64,000 nt of DNA, taken from assembly GCA_022822545.1 (NCBI GenBank), contig JAJEBE010000005.1, positions 45,189 to 109,188 on the forward strand, given 5' to 3'. Under the pieces are notes generated by a model. The model was not told where the DNA came from and did no database searches. It saw only the letters and a list, made by a program, of their open reading frames with translations. The position numbers were made by a program, and so were the translations under genes. Shown here in pieces: positions 45,730 through 54,058 of the stretch; position 1 is the first letter of the stretch, and each line of letters starts with the position of its first letter. The DNA is from Anaerolineae bacterium. Lineage in GTDB: Bacteria > Chloroflexota > Anaerolineae > Aggregatilineales > Phototrophicaceae.

Positions 45730-47130
45730 ATGACCGAGTATCGTATCGAGGTGGATTCGCTGGGCGAGGTGCGGGTGCCGAAGGCGGCGCTCTACGCGGC
45801 GCAGACGCAGCGGGCGCTGGAGAACTTCCCGATCACGGGCATGCGGCCCTGGCCGGCGTTCATCTGGAGCATCGCGCTGGTCAAGCGGGCGGCGGCGGAA
45901 GTGAACATGGAGCTCGGCTTGCTGGACGCGGAACTGGCGCGGGCCATCATGCAGGCGGGGGAGGAGATCCTGACGGGGCGGCATCACGAGCACTTCGTCG
46001 TCGATCCCTTCCAGGCGGGCGCGGGCACCAGCCATAACATGAACGCCAACGAGGTGATGGCGAATCGGGCGAACCAGATCCTCGGCTACGCTATCGAGGC
46101 GAGCGACAAGCCGGTTCATCCCAACGATCATGTGAACATGGCGCAATCGACCAATGACACGATCCCGACGGCGATACGGCTGGGCGCGCTCTGGCGGCTG
46201 GACGAGTTGCTTGGCGTACTGGAGCGCTTCGTCGCGGTGACGCGGGGCAAGGCGGCCGAGTGGGACGATGTGGTCAAGAGTGGGCGGACGCACTTGCAGG
46301 ACGCGGTGCCGATTCGCTTGGGGCAGGAAGCAGGCGCCTGGGCGACGGCGATTGAACGGGGCGGCGACAAGGTCAAGTTCGCGGCGGAAGGGCTGCGGCG
46401 GCTGGGCATCGGCGGCACGGCGGCCGGCACCGGCTTGAACGCGCATCCGGAGTATCACGGGCGGATGGTGGCGAAGCTGTCGGCGTTGACGGGCATCGCG
46501 CTCTACGAAAGCGATGACCTCTTCGAGTCGATGCAATCGATGGGTGACGCGGTCTTTTTCAGCGCGGCGCTGCGCAACCTGGCGATGGACTTCACGCGCA
46601 TCGCCAATGATGTGCGCTTGCTCTCGGCGGGACCGACGACCGGCATCGCCGAGTTGACTTGCCCGACGGTGCAGCCGGGTTCGTCGATCATGCCGGGCAA
46701 GGTGAATCCGGTGCTGGCGGAGATGTTGAATCAGGCGATGTATCACGTCATGGGCAATGACAGTGCCGTGAACCTCTGCGGCGCGGCCGGGCAGTTCGAA
46801 CTCAATGTCATGATGCCGGTCATCGCGCATAATCTGAACGAGATGATGCAGGTGATGATCGGGGCGGTGGCTGCGTTCACGGAGAAGTTGATGGCGGGTT
46901 TGGCGGTCAATCGCGAGCGGGCGGAGAGCTGGCTGGCGCGGAATCCGATTTTGGTGACGGCGCTGAATCCCATCATCGGCTACAACAACGGGGCGCTGGT
47001 CGCGAAGCGGGCGCTGGCGGAGGGGAAGAGCGTGCGCGAGGTCGTGCTGGAGCTGGGCTTGATGGAGGCGGAGGCTTTGGACGCGGCGCTGGATGCTTAT
47101 GCGATGACGGAGGGCGGGATTGCGGAGTAG
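45730..47130 (+). CDS. fumC: Class II fumarate hydratase / aspartase family lyase
   Basis: A 466-residue member of the fumarase/aspartase superfamily. The N terminus (SLGEVRVPKAALYAAQTQRALENF, LVKRAAAEVN), TSHNMNANEV, NMAQSTNDTIPTA and the signature GSSIMPGKVNP are clear. GGTAAGTGLN favours fumarase. The region after the signature (MLNQAMYHVMGNDSAV, ELNVMMPVIAHNLNE) is of the type shared by many fumarases outside Proteobacteria and by aspartases. The reaction is probably fumarate to malate in the TCA cycle. I chose the ATG at 45730, with GGGAG 7 bases upstream. Its GC content is visibly high, in contrast with the AT-rich island that follows. Confidence 0.85.
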   Translation: MTEYRIEVDSLGEVRVPKAALYAAQTQRALENFPITGMRPWPAFIWSIALVKRAAAEVNMELGLLDAELARAIMQAGEEILTGRHHEHFVVDPFQAGAGTSHNMNANEVMANRANQILGYAIEASDKPVHPNDHVNMAQSTNDTIPTAIRLGALWRLDELLGVLERFVAVTRGKAAEWDDVVKSGRTHLQDAVPIRLGQEAGAWATAIERGGDKVKFAAEGLRRLGIGGTAAGTGLNAHPEYHGRMVAKLSALTGIALYESDDLFESMQSMGDAVFFSAALRNLAMDFTRIANDVRLLSAGPTTGIAELTCPTVQPGSSIMPGKVNPVLAEMLNQAMYHVMGNDSAVNLCGAAGQFELNVMMPVIAHNLNEMMQVMIGAVAAFTEKLMAGLAVNRERAESWLARNPILVTALNPIIGYNNGALVAKRALAEGKSVREVVLELGLMEAEALDAALDAYAMTEGGIAE

Positions 47131-47132
47131 GG

Positions 47133-47175
47133 CCCCTCACCCCCGGCCCCTCTCCCACAAGGGGAGAGGGGTGAC
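47133..47175. repeat. REP-like palindromic element
   Basis: CCCCTCTCCC (47147-47156) pairs perfectly with GGGAGAGGGG (47162-47171) across a 5-base loop, preceded by CCCCTCACCCCCGG. Elements of this composition are scattered in many bacterial genomes. There is no T-run. It lies directly after the fumC stop and could also stabilise its mRNA. Confidence 0.6.
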
Positions 47176-47270
47176 TTGCTGCCGAAACTCGCGTCGAGAT
47201 TTGGCTGATGGCCGCGGGGAAAATGTTTTTTTGGCAATCTGGCAATCTGGCGCGGGACGGGCGCTCGGAA

Positions 47271-47336
47271 TTTATGATAGATGATTGTCATGACAGGGGG
47301 GAACTTTTTTCTATCATAAAGCCGGTTTTGTGATAG
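47271..47336. repeat. Alternating inverted repeat (A-B-C arms)
   Basis: Arm A TTTATGATAG (47271-47280) is a perfect inverted match of arm B CTATCATAAA (47311-47320). Arm C TTTGTGATAG (47327-47336) is a near copy of A, so B can pair with either A or C. A further TGTGATAG lies at 47625-47632, just before the first island gene. Confidence 0.6.
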
Positions 47337-47359
47337 GCGGCTGGTGTATGGGGGGCTGT

Positions 47360-47555
47360 TAAGGCGCACGTGAGATCAGGGTAGCATGGGTTGGGGCGGG
47401 GTGTCAAGAACGTATGTTTGGGTATTAGGTTTTTCACCACGAGGCACAAAGGATTTTTACCACCGAGTACACCGAGTACACCGAGGGCACGGAGATGGAT
47501 ATGAGGGTTGGTAAGGCGCAGGTGGGGTCGGGGTGGCGTGGGTTGTGGTGGGATG
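47360..47555. repeat. Diverged 44-bp direct repeat pair
   Basis: 47360-47403 and 47512-47555 both begin TAAGGCGCA and match at 35 of 44 positions without gaps. Five of the nine differences are A in the first copy and G in the second. Between them lies the tandem CACCGAGTA repeat (47461-47487). Confidence 0.6.
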
Positions 47556-47654
47556 GGGAGTGGATGGTCGCGGACTTTTCTTTGAATCCGTACCGCAATT
47601 ATATGCGTTAATGTCATGGTACAATGTGATAGATTTGGGAGGTTGTAAGCGAGT

Positions 47655-49289
47655 ATGTTGATGTCGTATAGCACCGAGTTTGTGGAAAACCTGGGGTTCA
47701 GCGAAGATCCATTTGCACGTTACAACGCTGATCAAGAAACCCGTCTATCTGAATACTTCGTACCACCACCTTACTTTGCAGATGTCTTTGGGGATGCGCG
47801 TGATCCGCAGTCATTTTTTGTATTCGCCCCTAGGGGAGGCGGTAAATCTGCACAGCGTATCATGATTGAGAATCGATGTGCGGACGAGGGTGTACTCTCT
47901 CTCACGTATGATGACTTCGACCTATTTCCCGTCAATACCGCAAGTGCCATCTCATTGGAACACCATGTAATGAGAATCTTGAGAATCGGCTTTCTTGGAC
48001 TGTTGGTGTCACTAGCCGATGATCCTTCCAAAGCCGCTGAATTGAGCAAAGAAGAGAAATCGTTGTTGGCGAAGCGCATTGAGATTCATGTAGAAAGTCT
48101 CTCGCTAGCAGAAGTCGAATCTACACTAAAGTCATTGCGAAGCATTACAGACAAGATCAGTCGGTTCTTTGACAAGTATAGACCCCTGGTTGGCACAGCT
48201 GCGAACGCGATTTCGCAACAGGTTCTCGACACAAATGCGCTACTTCCCCATCCGGCATCGGGGCGCCAAGAGAAATTCAATCCGAAGTATGAACTCGGGC
48301 TTCTCGCCAGGTACGCACGTAAAATCGGTTACAAATCTGTCTATGTTTTGGTGGACAAGGTTGACGAATCTGAGCTTACTGGCAACAGCGCGATAAAGTC
48401 ATTTGAGCTCTTAGAACCGATGGTGCGGAGCCTTAATATCCTTGAAACCGAAGGCATCGCATTCAAGTTTTTCCTCTGGGACGCCATAGAGCCGAAGTTT
48501 GCGCAAGTTACCCGTCCAGATCGCATCAAATATAGGACGCTTAAGTGGGACAACAATACATTAAAGACCTTGCTACAGAAACGCCTTATGGCATTTAGCA
48601 ACCGTACGGTACGCAAGCTGGATGCGATAGCCGAAAGTCTTCGACCATACGATTTGGACGAACTTGCTGTAGTTTTTGCAAATAGGTCACCGCGGGATCT
48701 CATTCGCGTTTGTCAGAAAATTGTGGCTGAACAACAGCAAATTGACAGTGGAGCATATCTCTTAGGTAAGACAGCAATCTACAATGGAATCGACGAGTTC
48801 TGTAGTCAACGAGTTTCGGAACTTTACGAATCAAATCACATTAAACAATTCCGCATTATCGGATCGCATTCGTATCAAGTTGATTTCACGATCAGGTACT
48901 TGTCTACTGAAATCTATAAGCGCGAGCCGAACGCTATTCGACCCAAGATAAAGAAATGGCGAGACGATGGATATATTGAAGACTTGGGGTATATCCCTAG
49001 TGACAGAAACCCTACGGGAAGACACGTGAAATTGTTTGGTGTGTTCGATATTCGCCTTGCTCGCGTTATGACTCTCAGTGTTTCAACTGCTCAATTCTTG
49101 GACGACAAAGTAAAGATCTGCGAAAATTGTAACGTATACGTAGTGCGGGATTGGGGGCAAGGGGACTCCATGAGTTTCTGCCACATATGCGGCTATAATT
49201 GGGAGACTCAGTCCATAGACCCGGATTTCGTTCCCATCTCAGGTGACGATACAGACGTAGACTTTCCGCAGCAATGGCAACTCCTTTAA
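47655..49289 (+). CDS. P-loop ATPase (Sll1717-like) with C-terminal zinc ribbon, restriction-island component
   Basis: A 544-residue protein. The N-terminal segment FSEDPFARYNADQE and YFVPPPYF leads to Walker A APRGGGKSAQ (K64), with a Walker B candidate VYVLVDKVDE (about 240). This is the plan of P-loop ATPases I know as the Sll1717 family, often found near defence genes. The middle and C-terminal parts (about 330-480) look like an AAA lid and a winged helix (FTIRYLSTEIY, IRPKIKKWRDDGYI). The end has a zinc ribbon: CENC (about 496) and CHIC (about 517). It starts a co-directional three-gene island with a methyltransferase and a restriction enzyme. Base composition is clearly more AT-rich than the flanks, a sign of transfer. 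Role inferred: ATP-driven helper or regulator of restriction. Confidence 0.75.
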   Translation: MLMSYSTEFVENLGFSEDPFARYNADQETRLSEYFVPPPYFADVFGDARDPQSFFVFAPRGGGKSAQRIMIENRCADEGVLSLTYDDFDLFPVNTASAISLEHHVMRILRIGFLGLLVSLADDPSKAAELSKEEKSLLAKRIEIHVESLSLAEVESTLKSLRSITDKISRFFDKYRPLVGTAANAISQQVLDTNALLPHPASGRQEKFNPKYELGLLARYARKIGYKSVYVLVDKVDESELTGNSAIKSFELLEPMVRSLNILETEGIAFKFFLWDAIEPKFAQVTRPDRIKYRTLKWDNNTLKTLLQKRLMAFSNRTVRKLDAIAESLRPYDLDELAVVFANRSPRDLIRVCQKIVAEQQQIDSGAYLLGKTAIYNGIDEFCSQRVSELYESNHIKQFRIIGSHSYQVDFTIRYLSTEIYKREPNAIRPKIKKWRDDGYIEDLGYIPSDRNPTGRHVKLFGVFDIRLARVMTLSVSTAQFLDDKVKICENCNVYVVRDWGQGDSMSFCHICGYNWETQSIDPDFVPISGDDTDVDFPQQWQLL

Positions 49290-49317
49290 CTACCAGTGAC
49301 TTGAAGAATCGGTTTAG

Positions 49318-50703
49318 ATGATTACCAAGACTCAACTGCGCGACTACAAGGAAAACAACATTGATGCTCTTTATGCGAGCTTGAAGTCGTGTACGTCATC
49401 CCTTGAAGCAAGAGTGATTCTGGAAAATCTTGGCAGATTGCCCAAGGACTTCGACGGCGAAGTTCTCATACCATTCCTGGGCGATGCGATACGTGATACT
49501 CGATACTGGGCGGTTAAGAATCTTGGAAAGCTCGAGGACGTGAGTTTTCTTCATCAATTAAGTGATGTAGCGCTAAATGATAAAAGCTCAATAGTAAGGC
49601 GCGAAGCAGTGTCAGCAATCGGTCGAATGCGAAACAAGCGCACAATTCCAACCTTAGTGCGTTTCTTGCAGGATGATGATCCGACCGTTGTGCTTCAAGC
49701 AATAAGAGGGCTGCTGGTATTCAAGCAACATGACCGAGTACGTGACAGTATTTTGGCCTTGACTGACCATCCCAATGAGCAGATTCAATATGTGCTTCAA
49801 TCCGAATTCGAGCCAAAGCCGCCTATCACTGACTACGGTATGCATTACGAAACGCCTGACTATATGAAGAATGTAGTGGTCGAAGGCGATACGCGGGAAG
49901 TAATGAAGCTGCTGCCTGATGGCTGCATTCATCTGACTTTCACTTCGCCCCCTTATTACAATGCGCGCGACTATTCGATATACAAAAGCTATCAGCAGTA
50001 TTTAGACTTCTTAGGCGAAGTATTCGAGGCTGTGCACCGCATAACTAAAGAGGGGCGGTTTTTACTGATTAACACTTCGCCGGTGATCTTAGCGCGTTTC
50101 AGCCGCAAACATGCCAGCAAGCGATATCCGATTCCCTTTGACTTGCACAATATCGTCAGTGATTTGGGCTGGGAGTTCATCGACGACATCGTTTGGGCAA
50201 AGCCAGAAGCGTCGGTGAAGAATCGTAACGGGGGATTCCAGCAACATCGAAAACCGCTAGGGTATAAGCCAAACATGACAACCGAATATGTGATGGTCTA
50301 TCGAAAGAAGTCGTCGAGGTTAATTGACTGGAATATGCGACAATACTCTCAAGCGGTCATTGAAGACAGCAAGGTTCTCGGTGATTTCGAGACGACGAAT
50401 CTCTGGCGAATTGACCCTATGAGCGACGCAGTACACACTGCGGTTTTTCCGCATGAATTGTGCGACAGAGTAGTTAAATTCTATTCTTATGTAGGTGATC
50501 TCGTCTTTGATCCATTTGCAGGCAGCGGCACATTTGGGCAGTCCGCTAAGCGGCTAAATAGGTTTTTCTTTCTTACAGAGCAAGAACCCGCGTATGTAGC
50601 CAGAATGCGTGAAACGATGCTGCGTAACAAGCTGTCTGAACCTGCGCCGAGATTCTTTTCTAGTAGCGAATTCAGTGTTTCCACCGAGGAGGCACAATCA
50701 TAA
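49318..50703 (+). CDS. HEAT-repeat / N4-cytosine DNA methyltransferase fusion
   Basis: A 461-residue protein. Residues about 30-170 form HEAT-like repeats (EVLIPFLGDAIRDTRYWAVKNLGKLED as two short segments, SSIVRREAVSAIGRM, TIPTLVRFLQDDDPTVVLQAIRGL). Residues about 185-440 form a beta-class SAM-dependent methyltransferase: motif IV is TSPPYY, and motif I follows later as DPFAGSGTFGQSA. S-P-P-Y favours m4C rather than m6A. It should protect the site cut by the adjoining CfrBI-like enzyme. The HEAT extension is unusual for a type II methyltransferase and may contact DNA or the upstream ATPase. Its stop overlaps the next start (TAATG). Confidence 0.85.
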   Translation: MITKTQLRDYKENNIDALYASLKSCTSSLEARVILENLGRLPKDFDGEVLIPFLGDAIRDTRYWAVKNLGKLEDVSFLHQLSDVALNDKSSIVRREAVSAIGRMRNKRTIPTLVRFLQDDDPTVVLQAIRGLLVFKQHDRVRDSILALTDHPNEQIQYVLQSEFEPKPPITDYGMHYETPDYMKNVVVEGDTREVMKLLPDGCIHLTFTSPPYYNARDYSIYKSYQQYLDFLGEVFEAVHRITKEGRFLLINTSPVILARFSRKHASKRYPIPFDLHNIVSDLGWEFIDDIVWAKPEASVKNRNGGFQQHRKPLGYKPNMTTEYVMVYRKKSSRLIDWNMRQYSQAVIEDSKVLGDFETTNLWRIDPMSDAVHTAVFPHELCDRVVKFYSYVGDLVFDPFAGSGTFGQSAKRLNRFFFLTEQEPAYVARMRETMLRNKLSEPAPRFFSSSEFSVSTEEAQS

Positions 50704-51614
50704 TGCCATTGGAAGGCAATGCGCTGCGCAATGTGTTGCGGATGATTCTCAAGGGCGAGCATTATCGCAAGGCAGTCATCAACGAAATCAGCAATGACTT
50801 CATGCGGTTCACGGTCGGCTTCTTCAAGGATGTCTGCCTTGCCAAAGTACAAGGCATTAACATTGAAGAGGACTGGTACAAGCGATATTTTCTCAGCGGC
50901 AGCTTCTCCAAAGACGAAACCGCCATTTACACGGGACTGAACAATAAAACAATTACAAATATCTACGGTAGCGCGGCGCAAAAGGTTGTTTTGCAAGTCG
51001 CGCCAGAATACTATGACGAAACAATGCAGCGTGTGCAATCGCTCATCTCCCAGGAATTTGCGGACATTGACCTCGAAATGACTATCCGCTACCGAGGTTG
51101 CAGCGCTCATCTCAGCTTCCAGGAAACTCTCATCGTCGTCAACACGCTGGCCGCGAAACACGCTGAAATCCGCGGCGGCGCTTGGAGCGGTCTCGGCAAG
51201 CGTCTTGAGCTTCCGTTGATGTTGGCGGTCGCAAAGCTGTACCAAGTTCCGTCAAGCCACTACGCCGGCAAGGGCTTGACAGGGGAAAACAGAGAAGTCG
51301 ATTTCCATTTCTTGAACCGGTCACGCGATCAATTCTTTTGCGAAGTCAAACTCATGGGCAAGGGCAACCCGGAAAGCGCCGATAGCACGATTGCGCGGCG
51401 GTCGAATATCTTCATCGCGCAGACCTTATCCGATAAGAATAAGAGCCAACTGACAAATCGGGGTCACCATTGGGTGGAACTAGGCGCGGCGGACGGCTAC
51501 AAGCGGATGTTCACCGTTTTTACGTATCTTGATATTCCTTGCGTCGAGTTTGACGGCGACTTGGATGCTGCGTTGGATGAGATCATTCCTGAAGTATTTC
51601 AAATGATCGGATAG
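50703..51614 (+). CDS. CfrBI-like type II restriction endonuclease
   Basis: A 303-residue protein with a helical N-terminal half and a PD-(D/E)xK nuclease core: REVDFHFL supplies the Asp and FFCEVKLMGKGNPESAD the E-x-K about 17 residues later. The core and the pairing with an m4C methyltransferase resemble CfrBI, which recognises CCWWGG. Specificity here is inferred from memory of the family only. GAGGAGG lies about 12 bases upstream of the ATG, and the start overlaps the methyltransferase stop by one base. It ends the AT-rich island. Confidence 0.8.
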   Translation: MPLEGNALRNVLRMILKGEHYRKAVINEISNDFMRFTVGFFKDVCLAKVQGINIEEDWYKRYFLSGSFSKDETAIYTGLNNKTITNIYGSAAQKVVLQVAPEYYDETMQRVQSLISQEFADIDLEMTIRYRGCSAHLSFQETLIVVNTLAAKHAEIRGGAWSGLGKRLELPLMLAVAKLYQVPSSHYAGKGLTGENREVDFHFLNRSRDQFFCEVKLMGKGNPESADSTIARRSNIFIAQTLSDKNKSQLTNRGHHWVELGAADGYKRMFTVFTYLDIPCVEFDGDLDAALDEIIPEVFQMIG

Positions 51615-51803
51615 CGCCACTCCACCTCAAAAGATTCGCCATGCTCAACTGAAGCCGCTATAATCTCGCCAACCGTCATCAGCGCGGAACTCTCGTTACA
51701 GCCTATTTCGATCCGCTCAGCCGGGGAGGTGACTATTGCGATTCAGCTAGCGGGGCATTTCAACTTGTTTTCGTGCAAAACTATCATCAAGTGAGGTAGG
51801 GAA

Positions 51804-53087
51804 ATGAAGAAAGCATTACTATTTCTGTTCATCGTGGCACTGCTGCCGCTGGGCGGCGCGCTGGCGCAGGACATGCCCCATGCCGGGGCGGAGATCGTCG
51901 CCACTTACATGCAGTCGGGCACCTATGATATCGGCGCGGAGAATATTGAAGGCGCCTTTGAGGAAGCGACCGGCATCGAGCTTGAGTTGGTGGCGTCGCC
52001 CTGGGCGGTGCTGAACCAGAATCACATCACCGACTTGACCACGGGCACGGGCGAGTTTGATGTGATGTCGGGCGAGTTCTGGATCGCGAGCGTCTGGGAC
52101 AAGATGCTGCCGCTGGAGGATTTTGTCGAGCGCGATGAATACGGCGGTGATTTCATCCCGACGATTTGGCAGCCGGGTCCCTCCGGTCATTACGATGGCA
52201 AGCGGATCGGCATCCCCTACAGCGCCGATGCTTATGGCATTGTCTACCGCACCGACATCTTTGAAGAAGCCGGCATCTCGGCGGATTGGGAGACCTGGGA
52301 CGATTACATCGCGGCGCTGGACCAACTGGAGATGCACCTGGAAGGCAGTGATATCGCGCCGAGCGTCTTCTCTTGGGGCGCGTCGGAGCAGACGCCCATG
52401 ATATTCCTGGGCATGTACGATGGCTATTTGGTCGATGCCGACGGCAATTACGCGCTGGATGAAATGAGCGCCTTGGCGTCGCTGGAGAAGATGGCGAGCC
52501 TGCTGGATTACAATCCGGAGGGCGCGGCCGGCTTGAGCATAGACGAAGCCAATTCGGTCTTCTTGACGGGCAATGCGGCGACGATGATTTGCTGGGTCAG
52601 TTTCATGCGGGCCGCGGCGCAGAATCCAGATTCGTCGTTGATCGTGGACAACTGGGCGGTTGCGTCTTTCCCGGGGCCTGGTTTCCCCTTCATCTCCGCC
52701 TGGAATCTGTTCATCTCCGAGTACAGCGAGAATCCGGACGCGGCTTGGGAATGGGTCAAGTTCTACATCAACAGCGAGCAAGCGACGGAGCGCTTCGTCG
52801 AGCTGGGTGTGGGTTCGCCCTATCTAAGCACCTATGAAGATCCGGAGTTGATGGAAGCGTACAGCCACGACTTCCCGGGCATGGTGGATAATTTGAGCCG
52901 GGCGCAGTCGGTGCCATGGGTCTTTGAAGCCTTTGAGATATTCTTCCGCAATACCAGCGAGTTGGTCATTGGTTCGATCAGCGCGGAAGAGGCGCTGGCG
53001 AATACGCTGGCGGGCTGGTCGGAGGTGACGGTGCCGCCGGCGCTGGTGCAATCGGCCGCGGCGCAGGGTCAGCAGCAGGATATGTAG
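51804..53087 (+). CDS. ABC transporter sugar-binding protein
   Basis: A 427-residue family-1 extracellular solute-binding protein. The signal peptide (KKALLFLFIVALLPLGGALA) probably ends at ALA-QD; no lipobox Cys is present. The mature part has DVMSGEFWIASVWDKMLPLEDF, KRIGIPYSADAYGIVYRTD, FLTGNAATMICWVSF and PGFPFISAWNLFISEYSENPDAA-type segments common to maltose, glycerol-phosphate and related oligosaccharide binding proteins. Many Trp and acidic residues suggest a sugar ligand. Two permease genes follow. GGTAGGGA precedes the ATG. It begins a new unit after the restriction island. Confidence 0.88.
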   Translation: MKKALLFLFIVALLPLGGALAQDMPHAGAEIVATYMQSGTYDIGAENIEGAFEEATGIELELVASPWAVLNQNHITDLTTGTGEFDVMSGEFWIASVWDKMLPLEDFVERDEYGGDFIPTIWQPGPSGHYDGKRIGIPYSADAYGIVYRTDIFEEAGISADWETWDDYIAALDQLEMHLEGSDIAPSVFSWGASEQTPMIFLGMYDGYLVDADGNYALDEMSALASLEKMASLLDYNPEGAAGLSIDEANSVFLTGNAATMICWVSFMRAAAQNPDSSLIVDNWAVASFPGPGFPFISAWNLFISEYSENPDAAWEWVKFYINSEQATERFVELGVGSPYLSTYEDPELMEAYSHDFPGMVDNLSRAQSVPWVFEAFEIFFRNTSELVIGSISAEEALANTLAGWSEVTVPPALVQSAAAQGQQQDM

Positions 53088-53134
53088 CTGGCGGTTTAAT
53101 GGCGGCAGCGACTGTGAATGCGCGGACCTGAGCG

Positions 53135-54028
53135 ATGTTGAAGAAGCCGGCAACCTGGCACCGCAGGCACGATGTGCCTTGGCTGATAGCCTTTGTGTTG
53201 CCGGCATTTTTTATTGTCGTTGCCGTGCAGTTTTACCCGTTGGCTTATTCCGCTGTGCTGGCGGCGCAGGAATGGACGCTGACCAAGTCGCAGGAGCCTG
53301 AAGGCTTTGTTGGGCTGGACAATTTCGTTGAGGAGTTGGGGGACGAGACTTTCAGGCGTTCTGTGCGCAACAGCGTACTGATCACGGGCGGGGCAGTCAT
53401 CCTTGAAATGATATTGGGGGTCTGCCTCGCTTATTTGACAATGGGTTCAAGCTGGCGAATGCGCGCCGTTCGCACCTTGCTGATCTTGCCGATGGTGATT
53501 GCGCCGGTGGCGGCTGGCACTTTATGGCGCATCCTGCTGAATTATCGGGCTGGATTGGTTAATCATCTGCTCGGTCTGATCGGCGTTCAGGGGCCGGAGT
53601 GGCTGGCGTCGCCTGATTGGGCGCTCGTATCGGTAATCCTTCTCGATACCTGGCAGTGGACGCCCTTTGTGTTATTGGTTGCTGGCGCGGCGATCGCCAG
53701 CATTCCCGGGGATCTGCTGGAGGTGGCGGCGATAGACGGGGCCTCGCGCTGGAAGACCTTTTTGTATATTGAATTGCCGCTATTGACGCCGCTGCTGTTG
53801 TTGACGCTGGTCTTCCGCATGTTGGAATCGCTCTTGTCGCTGGATTCGATCTATTCCTTGACATTTGGCGGGCCCGGTTACAGCACCTATACCATGACCT
53901 TTTACATTTATACGCAGGGACTGCGGAATTTCAATTTTGGCGCGGCGGCGGCTTCGTCATGGATCTTCATGGCCTTCGCCAGCGTATCGATCGCGCTGGT
54001 CTTTTGGTTTCAGCGGAAGGACTGGTAG
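53135..54028 (+). CDS. ABC sugar transporter permease (MalF/UgpA-like)
   Basis: A 297-residue inner-membrane protein with 6 predicted helices. The EAA loop, which docks the ATPase, is visible as EVAAIDGASRWKTFLYIELPLLTP. The N terminus (WLIAFVLPAFFIVVAVQFYPL) is typical of the MalF/UgpA side of sugar importers. It pairs with the next gene. No ATP-binding protein is encoded nearby, so a shared MsmX-type ATPase elsewhere is likely. Confidence 0.9.
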   Translation: MLKKPATWHRRHDVPWLIAFVLPAFFIVVAVQFYPLAYSAVLAAQEWTLTKSQEPEGFVGLDNFVEELGDETFRRSVRNSVLITGGAVILEMILGVCLAYLTMGSSWRMRAVRTLLILPMVIAPVAAGTLWRILLNYRAGLVNHLLGLIGVQGPEWLASPDWALVSVILLDTWQWTPFVLLVAGAAIASIPGDLLEVAAIDGASRWKTFLYIELPLLTPLLLLTLVFRMLESLLSLDSIYSLTFGGPGYSTYTMTFYIYTQGLRNFNFGAAAASSWIFMAFASVSIALVFWFQRKDW

Positions 54029-54058
54029 CATGGCTGGAATCGTCAAAGAAAGCTTGAT

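Larger units (their letters stand above)
47131..47654. other. Repeat-rich intergenic region at left edge of restriction island (524 bp)
   Basis: No gene is supported. From left to right it holds a REP-like palindrome (47133-47175), GGCAATCT repeats (about 47233-47249), alternating TTTATGATAG-type arms (47271-47336) around a TGTCATGACA palindrome (47286-47295), two copies of a 44-bp G-rich repeat (47360-47403 and 47512-47555), and a 9-bp tandem repeat (47461-47487). TACAAT at 47620-47625 is a possible -10 for the island genes; its -35 is not clear. Confidence 0.7.

Noticed and set aside
45730..47130. Assignment as aspartate ammonia-lyase
   Set aside because: Some segments resemble aspartase, but the N-terminal SLGEVRVP and LVKRAAAEVN and the GTGLN region fit fumarase better. 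It is kept as the alternative in the entry.
47461..47487. CRISPR-like repeat
   Set aside because: The 9-bp units are directly tandem with no spacers and no cas genes are present.
47131..51803. Prophage or IS-borne island
   Set aside because: No integrase, transposase or target-site duplication was found; only repeats at the left side and base composition suggest transfer.
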